A stretch of DNA of 13,176 nt from the NCBI GenBank assembly GCA_030263715.1, contig SZPM01000038.1, positions 1 through 13,176 of the forward strand. The letters are read 5' to 3'. The stretch comes from ATM1 sp003577165. Lineage in GTDB: Bacteria > Armatimonadota > Fimbriimonadia > Fimbriimonadales > ATM1. The notes beneath the pieces are model-generated. The model ran no database searches. It had not been told where the DNA came from and was given only the letters and a program-made list of their open reading frames with translations. Shown piece by piece: positions 7,484 through 13,176 of this stretch. Position 1 is the first letter of the stretch; each line of letters starts with the position of its first letter. The position numbers and the translations under genes are program-made.

Positions 7484-7512
7484 AGTATTGCATGAATTTT
7501 GCAATCTTTCAA
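7484..7512 (-). promoter_or_regulatory. Predicted sigma70-type promoter of hipBA
   Basis: Read on the minus strand, TTGAAA (7512-7507) matches five of six -35 consensus bases. It is followed by a 17-nt spacer and AATACT (7489-7484), which matches four of six -10 bases. Transcription would start near 7477, upstream of the three possible hipB ATGs. The spacer holds the palindrome at 7487-7505. Confidence 0.6.
7487..7505. promoter_or_regulatory. Palindromic operator candidate for HipB (ATTGCA-N7-TGCAAT)
   Basis: ATTGCA and TGCAAT are perfect inverted half-sites separated by 7 nt. They fill the spacer between the predicted -35 and -10 boxes, a position suited to repression. A further half-site, TGCAA at 7514-7518, pairs with TTGCA at 7499-7503. 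Outside these, TGCATACA (7449-7456) and TGTATGCA (7571-7578) form a distant inverted pair flanking the promoter. These TGCA-centred sites fit cooperative HipB binding or looping, which is an inference. The E. coli operator sequence is different. Confidence 0.5.
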
Positions 7513-7678
7513 ATGCAAAAGTGGCGATCTACACGATTTTCGGACATAAATTGGCAGTTCTGTAATCTTTTGTATGCAATATAGGCATGATAGTCCGAAA
7601 GCTGGGTCCTGCGCGCCGCCCGTGCCACAGCCGCAGGCGCCGCTCCCGGCGGCTTCGTATCCATGCTAACCTTCCTGG

Positions 7679-8161
7679 ATGACGACGGCAAACCTCCTCG
7701 ACCCCCGGACGGCCCTGGGGCACTGGGCCACCTACATGATGGGGAACTACGTCTCCGACATTCCCGCCATCCCGGAAGACAAGTGGACGAGTTCGATGGG
7801 AGGCTGCACCCGGCCGGCGAGCGAAATGACAGCCGAGGTGGTCTCGATCCTGGACTGGGCCACCACAGCCCTCAGTGGGCAACCTCGAACCGGTAACGAG
7901 CGAGAGCTCATCGCGGAATACGCGGGGCGCTGTTCAACGAAAGATGCCGCGGCTGCCGAGATCCAGCGAGCGGTCTCGGAATTTGTGGACGCCCTCGCGC
8001 GCGCAAGCGACGAGAAGCTAACCTCGACGGTAACAGCCCCTTGGGGCGCCGAAATGCCCTTGATCATGGCCGCCCACGTCGTCTCCAGTCACCTGTGGTA
8101 CCACGACGCGCAGTTGAACTACATTCAATGCCTCCTGGGAGACGACAAGTACCACTGGTAG
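7679..8161 (+). CDS. DinB-like four-helix-bundle protein
   Basis: The product is 160 residues. The C-terminal part (AAHVVSSHLWYHDAQLNYIQ, then CLLGDDKYHW) has the HxxxxH-plus-H pattern and the QLNYIQ-LLGD-HW ending seen in DinB/YfiT-like proteins, a fold that includes thiol-dependent transferases and metal-binding proteins. The N-terminal half (LGHWATYMMGNYVSDIPAIP) fits the first helix and loop. The usual first metal-ligand histidine of helix 2 is not obvious; that region reads GGCTRPASEM. No clear Shine-Dalgarno precedes the ATG. The gene stands alone, facing away from hipBA and towards the VOC gene. Fold assignment is moderate; function is unknown. Confidence 0.7.
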   Translation: MTTANLLDPRTALGHWATYMMGNYVSDIPAIPEDKWTSSMGGCTRPASEMTAEVVSILDWATTALSGQPRTGNERELIAEYAGRCSTKDAAAAEIQRAVSEFVDALARASDEKLTSTVTAPWGAEMPLIMAAHVVSSHLWYHDAQLNYIQCLLGDDKYHW

Positions 8162-8315
8162 CGCGCTCCTGGTTAGGATTAATCTCCCGGTCACAGGAGC
8201 CGCCAGATCCAAGAGATGGCGAAGTCATGGCGACGACCTCGGATCAAGAAAATGCGTACCCCGGGCAGGGAAGAGAGCACAAAGGGGGCGCGCAAACTGG
8301 CGTCCGCAAACTACG

Positions 8316-8687
8316 TTACGGCGAGCCGATCAGCCCGATGATGTTTCCGTCCGGGTCGTACAGCATCGCGAGGATTTCTCCCGGGCTCTCTTCGGCAGTC
8401 GGCGCGTACTTCACCCTCGCGCCGAGTTCCACCAAGCGCGCGAAAGTCTCTTCGACGTCGGGCACGCGAAACCACACGGAGACCGCTGCGCTCGCGGCCG
8501 TCGAACCCTCTTCGACGCGATCGAACCCGAGATAGGTGTTGGGTAGATTGAGTCCCAGGTGGTCCGTGCCGTGCCACTTCGGTGGCGCCAAACCGAATCC
8601 TCTCTCGTAGAATTTCGCAAGCGCCTCGGGACGCGGCGACGCGAACAGAACCGCATCGAGGCTGCACGAACTCCGTTCTCGCTCCAT
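8316..8687 (-). CDS. VOC-superfamily (glyoxalase/bleomycin-resistance fold) protein
   Basis: The 123-residue protein shows a single VOC domain made of two beta-alpha-beta-beta-beta modules. FASPRPEALAKFYERGFGL at 15-33 is the first strand and helix, VSVWFRVPDVEETFARLVEL starts the second module, and MLYDPDGNIIGLIG is the typical last strand. Many enzymes of the superfamily carry metal ligands on the first strand (His) and after DPDGN (Glu). Neither is evident here (AVLFAS and DPDGNIIGL), so a metal-dependent reaction is doubtful, and ligand binding or an antibiotic-binding role is as likely. GAGGAG lies 10 nt before the start. It is not clearly in an operon. Confidence 0.82.
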   Translation of the reverse strand: MERERSSCSLDAVLFASPRPEALAKFYERGFGLAPPKWHGTDHLGLNLPNTYLGFDRVEEGSTAASAAVSVWFRVPDVEETFARLVELGARVKYAPTAEESPGEILAMLYDPDGNIIGLIGSP

Positions 8688-8773
8688 GCCCTATTATCTC
8701 CTCTCGGCCCCCCCGACTAAGCCTACTTCCTAACGCGATGTTGCCGAGTCTCACAGGACGTCCGTCCCGTACT

Positions 8774-9127
8774 TCATGTGCGGGTTCGATCGATCTGCAA
8801 AAGGCAAACGAGCGCAGCCACAGCAGGCACGAGAACCAGGTAAACGTATTCGACATCCCGATACCACACCCAAAAGGCTACGTACGCACTGTTCACGATC
8901 GCACCCCGGATGCACATGCTTCGATTCGCCGTCGAAACCGCGATACCGACGCCGATGTTGAAGAGAGCGACTCCGATGATGATGGGCAGAACGAGAAGTT
9001 CTGGCAGTACCAATCTCTCTTCGTACAGTGGTTGACTCGAAAAGTAGTCCGAGCCGAACACGACCAGGAAGTGGAACAGACCGCTCGGAACGGCCAGGAT
9101 TGAAATCGCAAGGCCAGCAGCATTCAA
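8774..9127 (-). CDS. Small integral membrane protein of unknown function, four predicted helices
   Basis: The 117-residue protein has hydrophobic segments near 4-25, 42-66, 74-89 and 92-110, joined by short loops such as GSDYFSSQPLYEERL and WYRDVEY, and ends DRTRT. I do not recognise the family. The start is a TTG at 9127-9125 (TTG-AAT-GCT-GCT), with GGAG a few bases upstream. An ATG at 9123 is in another frame and gives a poorer product. The Shine-Dalgarno sequence lies inside the last codons of the IS3 remnant (the GAAGAGGAGTGA tail). The gene may therefore have been trimmed by, or acquired its start from, that element. Confidence 0.65.
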   Translation of the reverse strand: MNAAGLAISILAVPSGLFHFLVVFGSDYFSSQPLYEERLVLPELLVLPIIIGVALFNIGVGIAVSTANRSMCIRGAIVNSAYVAFWVWYRDVEYVYLVLVPAVAALVCLLQIDRTRT

Positions 9128-9130
9128 GTC

Positions 9131-9446
9131 TCACTCCTCTTCCGCGAAGAGCGCTTCCCGTACGCCGGCAGGGAGCGCCATGCCATTTTTTCGCATCACC
9201 GTCTTCGCTGCGTCGATGACCAGCCTGGTTCGCTACGATCCGCTTCAAAGCGGCGTTCTCGGCCTCCAGCTCCCGAAGGCGCTTGATGTCGTCGGTCTCT
9301 ATGCCGCCGTACTTTCTCCTCCAAATGTAGAAGGTGTGCTCCGTGACCCCATGCTCCCGGCACACCTCGCGGATCGACTTTGCGCCCGCGGCCGCCTCCG
9401 CGAGGACCCTCGCTATCTGCTCCTCGCTGTACCTTGATTTCTTCAT
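9131..9446 (-). pseudogene. IS3-family transposase OrfA, frame-broken remnant
   Basis: The frame from ATG 9446 gives MKKSRYSEEQIARVL, then CREHGVTEHTFYIWRRKYGG (residues 29-48) and a leucine-zipper helix (LRELEAENAALKRIVANQA to residue 75). This is the helix-turn-helix and zipper of IS3-type OrfA. Reading then jumps. After codon 75 the original frame gives non-transposase sequence, while a different frame starting at 9223 continues plausibly as LVIDAAKTVMRKNGMALPAG to a TGA at 9131. A loss of two bases or gain of one near 9220-9224 explains the break. AAGGAG lies 8 nt before the ATG. No OrfB with its DDE catalytic domain follows, so the element cannot move by itself. Confidence 0.85.
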
Positions 9447-9514
9447 CTACTTGACTCCTTTCGATCCTCTGGAGTCTGACTTTACCAGTGGCCTACTTTC
9501 CGGGGGGCAGACCA
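9131..9514 (-). mobile_element. Truncated IS3-family element, one end retained
   Basis: The upstream end appears intact. On the minus strand a terminal sequence starting TGGTCTGCCCCCCGG at 9514, followed by AAAGTAGGCCACTGG, precedes the orfA leader. This TG-start with a C-run is typical of IS3-family inverted repeats. No matching opposite end (a GGGGGCAG-type sequence in inverse orientation) was found elsewhere in the window, and orfB is missing. The downstream border is not defined but lies at or just beyond 9131, where the membrane protein gene begins. Confidence 0.7.
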
Positions 9515-9650
9515 CTCCGACGCTTCGGATTGTGACTTGATCGGCACCGCAATTTTCGTGTCGGCAGACGACAATAGCTTGCCATATTCGCGCACCGAGG
9601 TATTGCTTACGATTTTGGAACCGAAAACTCCAGCTGTCTAGTCGCCTGCC

Positions 9651-10616
9651 TCACTTCGTTGACCAGAGGGATTCGACTTTGACTACGCTTAGGCGGTCTT
9701 TGCGAAAGATCGCAGCCGTGCGCCCTGACTCGAAGACAGCTAATCCGATGTTTTCAAGGGAGACCGTTTCGCCTTCAGTTCCCAACCGCCTCAGGACACG
9801 CCATGTGCGCCGTTTGAGATCGAGGGCGCGCAACTCCAGGGCCCGTCGCTCATCGTCGGTGACTACGAGCAACACATGCGCAGATCGCGCAAGCGTTGCC
9901 GCCCTAATCCGCCGATTTCCAAGCTGTACCATGCGCGGACTGCCGCTCCCCAGAATCCATATCCTTCCAAAACCGCTGTCGACAAGGACTATCCCGTCTT
10001 CCCACGGGAACGCCATCCCGACCCAGAACGCCGCACTAACTCTGCCGAGATACTTTTGCTGCACCAACTGCCCGTTCTCAGTAAGCCGTAAGAGAACGAT
10101 CTCCTCCTCCTCGTACTCCGTCGGAGTGACCGGGAAACTCACCCAGATCGTATCACGGAGACTTCCGAACGACAGCAGTTCGAAATCGTGCCTTCCCGTC
10201 AGCGCGCCCGAGGTTCGGCCGGAGAAAGTATGAACAGACTTCCCCTTTTGCCAGACGAGAGCGCTTGGCGTACGGCCATCCGCCCATTCGAAGTCTGAAA
10301 CTACGTCACCCTCGCTCGATATCAGACAGCCCGCAGGAATTGCGAGGCGCGGATAAACGACTTCCCGCACCTTCTGCATGCCGCCAGATGGTCCCATGAA
10401 ATACAAAACTCCCCCGGTTTCGACGAATACGCCGCCTTCGCCATCGGTGCTCCAGCCCGAAATTCCTGACTCGGCGTGATACCTACGTATCCTTTTCCCG
10501 CTGTTCGCTTCATAAAACGTCAACTTGTTGTCATCTCCGTGGACGAACACTCCCTTTCCCGCATATTCGAGCGGACCGTTCGCGCTGAATAGCGCTGCCA
10601 GAAGAGAAACAGACAT
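9651..10616 (-). CDS. Secreted propeller-like protein of unknown function
   Basis: From the chosen start MSVSLLAALFSANG at 10616 the product is 321 residues, with a short signal peptide like that of the propeller gene at the left edge. An ATG 11 codons upstream would spoil that signal. Repeated units of about 45 residues alternate short beta-strands: GKGVFVHGDDNKLTFYEA, GGVFVETGGVLYFMG, DGIVLVDSGFGRIWILG and HVLLVVTDDERRALELRALD. Such strands suggest a beta-propeller, but without clear SPDG motifs. The start overlaps the stop of a 33-codon frame as TGATG, so translation may be coupled to whatever is read upstream. No enzyme motif is visible. Confidence 0.7.
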   Translation of the reverse strand: MSVSLLAALFSANGPLEYAGKGVFVHGDDNKLTFYEANSGKRIRRYHAESGISGWSTDGEGGVFVETGGVLYFMGPSGGMQKVREVVYPRLAIPAGCLISSEGDVVSDFEWADGRTPSALVWQKGKSVHTFSGRTSGALTGRHDFELLSFGSLRDTIWVSFPVTPTEYEEEEIVLLRLTENGQLVQQKYLGRVSAAFWVGMAFPWEDGIVLVDSGFGRIWILGSGSPRMVQLGNRRIRAATLARSAHVLLVVTDDERRALELRALDLKRRTWRVLRRLGTEGETVSLENIGLAVFESGRTAAIFRKDRLSVVKVESLWSTK

Positions 10617-10717
10617 CACGGGAATTGGTTCTCCGTTCCTTGTTCGCATGGGCGAACTGGACCAGGCGGGTAATTCCTACCGCAACGGGGTTCCTCGCGA
10701 TGCGTAGGCTTCCTCAT
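10616..10717 (-). CDS. Short open frame (33 codons) coupled to the next gene
   Basis: The ATG at 10717 has GGAGGAG about 10 nt upstream. The frame begins MRKPTHREEPRCGRN and stops at a TGA that shares its last base with the start codon of the propeller gene (TGATG). Its start aligns with the OrfA start of the IS3 remnant (MKKSRYSEE), so it may be the dead 5' end of a second transposase gene. It may still be translated and feed ribosomes to the next start. No known peptide family is recognised. Confidence 0.35.
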   Translation of the reverse strand: MRKPTHREEPRCGRNYPPGPVRPCEQGTENQFP

Positions 10718-10757
10718 CCGTTCGACTCCTCCATATCCTCCGGATTCTGAGTTTACC
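10692..10757 (-). repeat. Decayed second copy of the IS3 leader and orfA start
   Basis: Sixty-six nucleotides read from 10757 downwards match the IS3 remnant from 9486 downwards at 47 of 66 positions with no gap, by hand count. Shared blocks include GGTAAA, TCAGA, TCC, GGAT, AGGAGTC, GATGA and CGAGGA. The ATGs fall at the same offset. The match begins on the stop codon of the HEAT gene (TAA in GGTAAA), so an insertion could have supplied that stop. The terminal C-run of the element is not clear further upstream. Confidence 0.5.
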
Positions 10758-12081
10758 GGCCGCTCTCTTCGCTGGCCGGCTGCTGACCTGAACGAGCGCG
10801 AGCCGCACGCTTCAATGCCTCGATTCGCAGTTTCAGGTCCTCGTCGTGGGTTTCGCTCAACTCCGGGATCTTCAACTCGCCGAAATCGCTTCGCGGAACG
10901 ATGGCTGCCGTCAGCGCCGAGCGAAACTGGCCGTTGAACGGACACCCGATGTCGGGCGCGGGCGATTCCAGCAGTGCCCGCACCAAGAGGCTCCCCGCAG
11001 TGGAGGATCCGATCTTCTCTACGAACTGAACGGCGGCCATCCTAACGCGAACGTCATCCCTGAAGAGAATCTCACTGATCTCCTCGAGCGCTCCCTCGTC
11101 CCGCAGCAGGCCCAAAGCAGCGATGGCTGCCCTTCGCTCCCTCCAGCTTGATGAACGCAGAAAGCGACGCAGATCAGGAGTCGCCGCGTCATTCCCCAAC
11201 AGGCCCAACCCTTCGATGGCTCCAAGTCTCACCTTGGAGTGATCCGATGACAGCAACTTTCGCAGAATAAGCCACTGACTCGGATCGGCTGTCAAGCCAA
11301 AACATATCGCGGCGTGATGTTTGCGATCAGGGTCAGCAGTGGAAAGTATCGTGCCGAGCCAAGCCGTGAATGCCTCCGCTCCATTCTGCCGAGAGCGGCC
11401 GTCGGCCTCTTTCATCCTTTCGCTCATCAGCCTCATCAAGTCAAGCTGGGTCCCCACGCTTGCGTCACTCAAGAACGGCACGACGTCGTCAATCGAGTCG
11501 CTTGTCCACGCGAACTGAATCAACAGGTACTCATAGGCGTCGCTGGCATCCTTCGCCCTAACACTCCTGATCAGCTCAGCATCTGGATCGTTGCTTTGGC
11601 AGAACAATTCGGCCCAACTTCTCAGGTGGAGATCACAGATGCGGTCCAGAGCATGAATCCAATCTTTGCGCTCGGCCATTTCCGCTAACCGGTTTATTGC
11701 TTCGAAGTCATTAGTACCGTGATAGTTTAGGAAAACCAGTTCCTCCAGAACCGCGGCTCGAATCTCTTCCTGCGACATCAACACGTCGACGGAGCCGGCA
11801 ATCTCGTAAAGCAGGCAGATCCGAACGGCCATTCGCGCCGCTGCGTTGCGAACCTCGGCGTCCGGCGACTCGCGCGCCGCACGAAGGAGTAGCGGAACGG
11901 CTCCGGAACCTATTGACTCGATCCGCTCGGCAGCGAGGGCGCGGTCGGGCCCGCCCAGTGCGGCAATTAACTCTACAACCTCGGCGTTCTCGGCGCGCAG
12001 TCGGTATTGCTTCCAGGCGATCCAGACGATCGACGTTGCGAGAACGACGATCAGCATGCTCGCTGCCAGCCTCCCTCTCAT
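10753..12081 (-). CDS. Membrane-anchored HEAT-repeat protein
   Basis: The product is 442 residues from ATG 12081. A single hydrophobic segment at about 6-24 (LAASMLIVVLATSIVWIAW), with RGR before it and KQYRLR after it, suggests an N-terminal anchor and an outward-facing body. Helical repeats of HEAT type are seen at 48-92 (ERIESIGSGAVPLLLRAARE, EVRNAAARMAV) and most clearly at 255-375 (KVRLGAIEGLGLLGND, WRERRAAIAALGLLRDE, DVRVRMAAVQFVEKIGS). HEAT repeats bind other proteins; no catalytic domain is present. The start codon overlaps the stop of the restored small gene (ATGA). The C-terminus (QPASEESGR) ends where the IS-like sequence begins, so it may be altered. Confidence 0.8.
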   Translation of the reverse strand: MRGRLAASMLIVVLATSIVWIAWKQYRLRAENAEVVELIAALGGPDRALAAERIESIGSGAVPLLLRAARESPDAEVRNAAARMAVRICLLYEIAGSVDVLMSQEEIRAAVLEELVFLNYHGTNDFEAINRLAEMAERKDWIHALDRICDLHLRSWAELFCQSNDPDAELIRSVRAKDASDAYEYLLIQFAWTSDSIDDVVPFLSDASVGTQLDLMRLMSERMKEADGRSRQNGAEAFTAWLGTILSTADPDRKHHAAICFGLTADPSQWLILRKLLSSDHSKVRLGAIEGLGLLGNDAATPDLRRFLRSSSWRERRAAIAALGLLRDEGALEEISEILFRDDVRVRMAAVQFVEKIGSSTAGSLLVRALLESPAPDIGCPFNGQFRSALTAAIVPRSDFGELKIPELSETHDEDLKLRIEALKRAARARSGQQPASEESGR

Positions 12082-12393
12082 GGCGCACACGACCCCGATT
12101 GCCCCGACAACTTCTTGCAATCGTCGGGGCCAAAGTACGCTCCATCAAATGGATCTGGCTCTCTGGCGGTTGACTTCACTACTCGCCTACTTCTGGGGCG
12201 GATGACGGAATAACAGTCGTCATTCAAGTCGATGTCCTGGGCGAGAATCCTTCGAGCCGGACCGCCTGATTGATAACGCCAAATCTCGCACCGACCCTGA
12301 GGATCGCGAGAGACCCTGAGGATCGCGAGAGAAGCGTGTTAGAAGAAGCTCCGATTGTCCGAAGACAATCGCGATCAAGGCTGCGGTGATCAT
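12078..12393 (-). pseudogene. Small secreted propeller-like gene, frameshifted by a 19-bp duplication
   Basis: The ATG at 12393 follows GGAGCGAGGG and opens a signal peptide (MITAALIAIVFGQ). As it stands, the frame changes inside a 19-bp tandem repeat and ends after 57 codons at 12220. Removing one copy gives an open frame of 98 codons, stopping at TGA 12080-12078, which overlaps the HEAT start as ATGA. The restored product continues RFSRDPQGRCEIWRYQSGG, then PARRILAQDIDLNDDC, and ends GQSGSCAP. The RDPxGxxEIWR segment resembles a TolB-like blade. Either the gene is freshly broken, or the repeat switches it on and off. A sequencing or assembly artefact is a less likely third option. Confidence 0.7.
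12293..12330. repeat. Perfect 19-bp tandem duplication
   Basis: The unit GACCCTGAGGATCGCGAGA occurs twice in direct succession, at 12293-12311 and 12312-12330, without a mismatch. Nineteen is not a multiple of three, so each copy gained or lost shifts the reading frame of the gene that contains it. Confidence 0.98.
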
Positions 12394-12464
12394 CCCTCGC
12401 TCCCCGGAAGGTCGCCCGCCCCTTCGCAACCCGCGCGGCTTTCGGCATACATCGATCTCCTCAT
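12390..12464 (-). CDS. Short open frame (24 codons) coupled to the small secreted gene
   Basis: The ATG at 12464 is followed by 24 codons beginning MRRSMYAESRAG. The stop TGA at 12392-12390 overlaps the next start as ATGA. TGGAGAC lies about 10 nt before the ATG. It sits in the 92-nt gap after the propeller gene at the right edge. It may be a leader frame for translational coupling or chance. The first codons faintly resemble the IS3 OrfA start, but over too short a length to rely on. Confidence 0.3.
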   Translation of the reverse strand: MRRSMYAESRAGCEGAGDLPGSEG

Positions 12465-12485
12465 CTGTTCGATGTCTCCACTAGA

Positions 12486-13176
12486 CTACTCATCGGAGCG
12501 CTGGCTAACTTGTGCCCCCTTCTCGATCTCCCGAATCTCGATACGCCACCTGGAGTCCTTCCGCACCACTAGTGCAGCCAATCTGCCATTCGGGCTCACG
12601 CCCCCAGTGCTCAAGTCTTCCTCAAAGAGCACGTCTCGGATTCTGCCTGAGCGGGAGTCGCATGATACGAACGCAATCTTGGGGAGCTCACCCACCGGCG
12701 TCATTCCGAATCTGACTGTAAGCAGGACATCGTGGCCTACCCATTCTGGTTGCGACTGGGCAAAGACGAACGAGTATCTGGAACCAGGTTCAGGACGGAC
12801 CTCTCGAACGCTCCCTGCCGAAACGAAGTACAGTCGCGTGGTTCCGCCACCCATTCCGCCGCCAGTATCTCCGGCAACGACGGCAGCTGCCGCGCGAACG
12901 TCCTGGTTCCACGCGATGAAGTCTGCATGAGTGAACTCCAGTGTGGGCTCCGGTCTTGGGCTGAGCATCCTCACCTTTGAGTACCCAGGCTTCACGTTGC
13001 TAAGCGAAATGACGGCCTTGTTCCTAAATCGAAACTGAGCGTTCTTGAAGTCGCCTCGGACTCGAGCAAGGCTAACAGCTCCATCCTCCGAAACATCCGT
13101 GATCATGAAGCCCCTGGGTCCCAATCTGATTCGCTTTCCATTCAACCCAACTGCTTCCACATGATCTGTCGATCGA
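12486..13176 (-). CDS. Propeller-like protein, C-terminal part, cut by the right edge
   Basis: The frame is open to the right edge and beyond (RSTDHVEAVGLNGKR at its visible beginning). A GTG at 13160 is in frame but has no support as the real start, so the N-terminus is probably outside. About 230 residues are visible. Blade-like strands occur at GPRGFMITDVSEDGAVSLAR, TRLYFVSAGSVREVRPE, KIAFVSCDSRSGRIRDVLFE and GVSPNGRLAALVVRKD; the last is a clear PD40/TolB-like SPNGRLAAL motif. A glycine-rich loop GGGMGGG interrupts one blade. It ends at TAG 12488-12486, 21 nt before the short frame that leads into the small secreted gene. Fold moderately sure; function unknown. Confidence 0.7.
   Translation of the reverse strand, partial: RSTDHVEAVGLNGKRIRLGPRGFMITDVSEDGAVSLARVRGDFKNAQFRFRNKAVISLSNVKPGYSKVRMLSPRPEPTLEFTHADFIAWNQDVRAAAAVVAGDTGGGMGGGTTRLYFVSAGSVREVRPEPGSRYSFVFAQSQPEWVGHDVLLTVRFGMTPVGELPKIAFVSCDSRSGRIRDVLFEEDLSTGGVSPNGRLAALVVRKDSRWRIEIREIEKGAQVSQRSDE

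Noticed and set aside
8751..9221. In-frame continuation of the IS3 OrfA to a 231-residue protein
   Set aside because: After residue 75 the sequence no longer resembles a transposase and runs over the membrane protein gene; a different frame gives a better OrfA tail.
10755..10778. CCGGCC/GGCCGG inverted repeat at the end of the HEAT gene
   Set aside because: Only six base pairs in GC-rich coding sequence, overlapping the stop, with no T-tract; not convincing as a terminator.
12430..12464. Third copy of the IS3 leader before the small secreted gene
   Set aside because: About 22 of 34 positions match the 10717 region, but most of this is the ribosome site and ATGAGG start; similarity stops upstream, so common start-site composition explains it.

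Overview
This window is GC-rich bacterial DNA of about 60% G+C by eye, densely coded on both strands. No rRNA, tRNA or CRISPR array is visible. Several genes have Shine-Dalgarno sites of the GGAGG type. The mix of short-signal-peptide beta-propeller proteins, HEAT-repeat proteins, a DinB-like protein, a ceruloplasmin-like two-domain multicopper oxidase and a detached atpD-atpC pair suggests an environmental bacterium outside the well-studied phyla. Armatimonadota (Fimbriimonadia) or a Planctomycetes/Chloroflexi-type lineage is a guess; nothing in the window settles it.

The left part (1-6000) is mostly housekeeping. A TolB-like propeller gene leaves the left edge on the minus strand. It is divergent from a Tat-exported multicopper oxidase. 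The F1 ATP synthase beta and epsilon genes (atpD, atpC) follow, without the other ATP synthase genes, and behind two hairpins. Next come a convergent M55 D-aminopeptidase (DppA type) and, divergent from it, a PaaK-type adenylate-forming ligase.

The middle (6000-9515) is accessory. It holds a hipB-hipA toxin-antitoxin pair on the minus strand with a readable promoter and palindromic operator, a DinB-like protein, a VOC/glyoxalase-fold protein, a four-helix membrane protein and the remnant of an IS3-family insertion sequence whose orfA is frame-broken and whose orfB is missing.

The right part (9650-13176) is a minus-strand chain of secreted or membrane-anchored proteins of unknown role: a propeller-like protein cut by the right edge, a small secreted propeller-like gene, a membrane-anchored HEAT-repeat protein, and another propeller-like protein. 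Stops and starts overlap by ATGA or TGATG at three junctions, so the genes look translationally coupled. The small secreted gene is disrupted by a perfect 19-bp tandem duplication. Removing one copy restores a 98-codon frame that ends exactly on the start codon of the HEAT gene. Directly after the HEAT gene lies a 66-nt stretch that is 71% identical, without gaps, to the leader and first codons of the IS3 remnant, which suggests a second, more decayed insertion. This right-hand cluster is the least explained part of the window.
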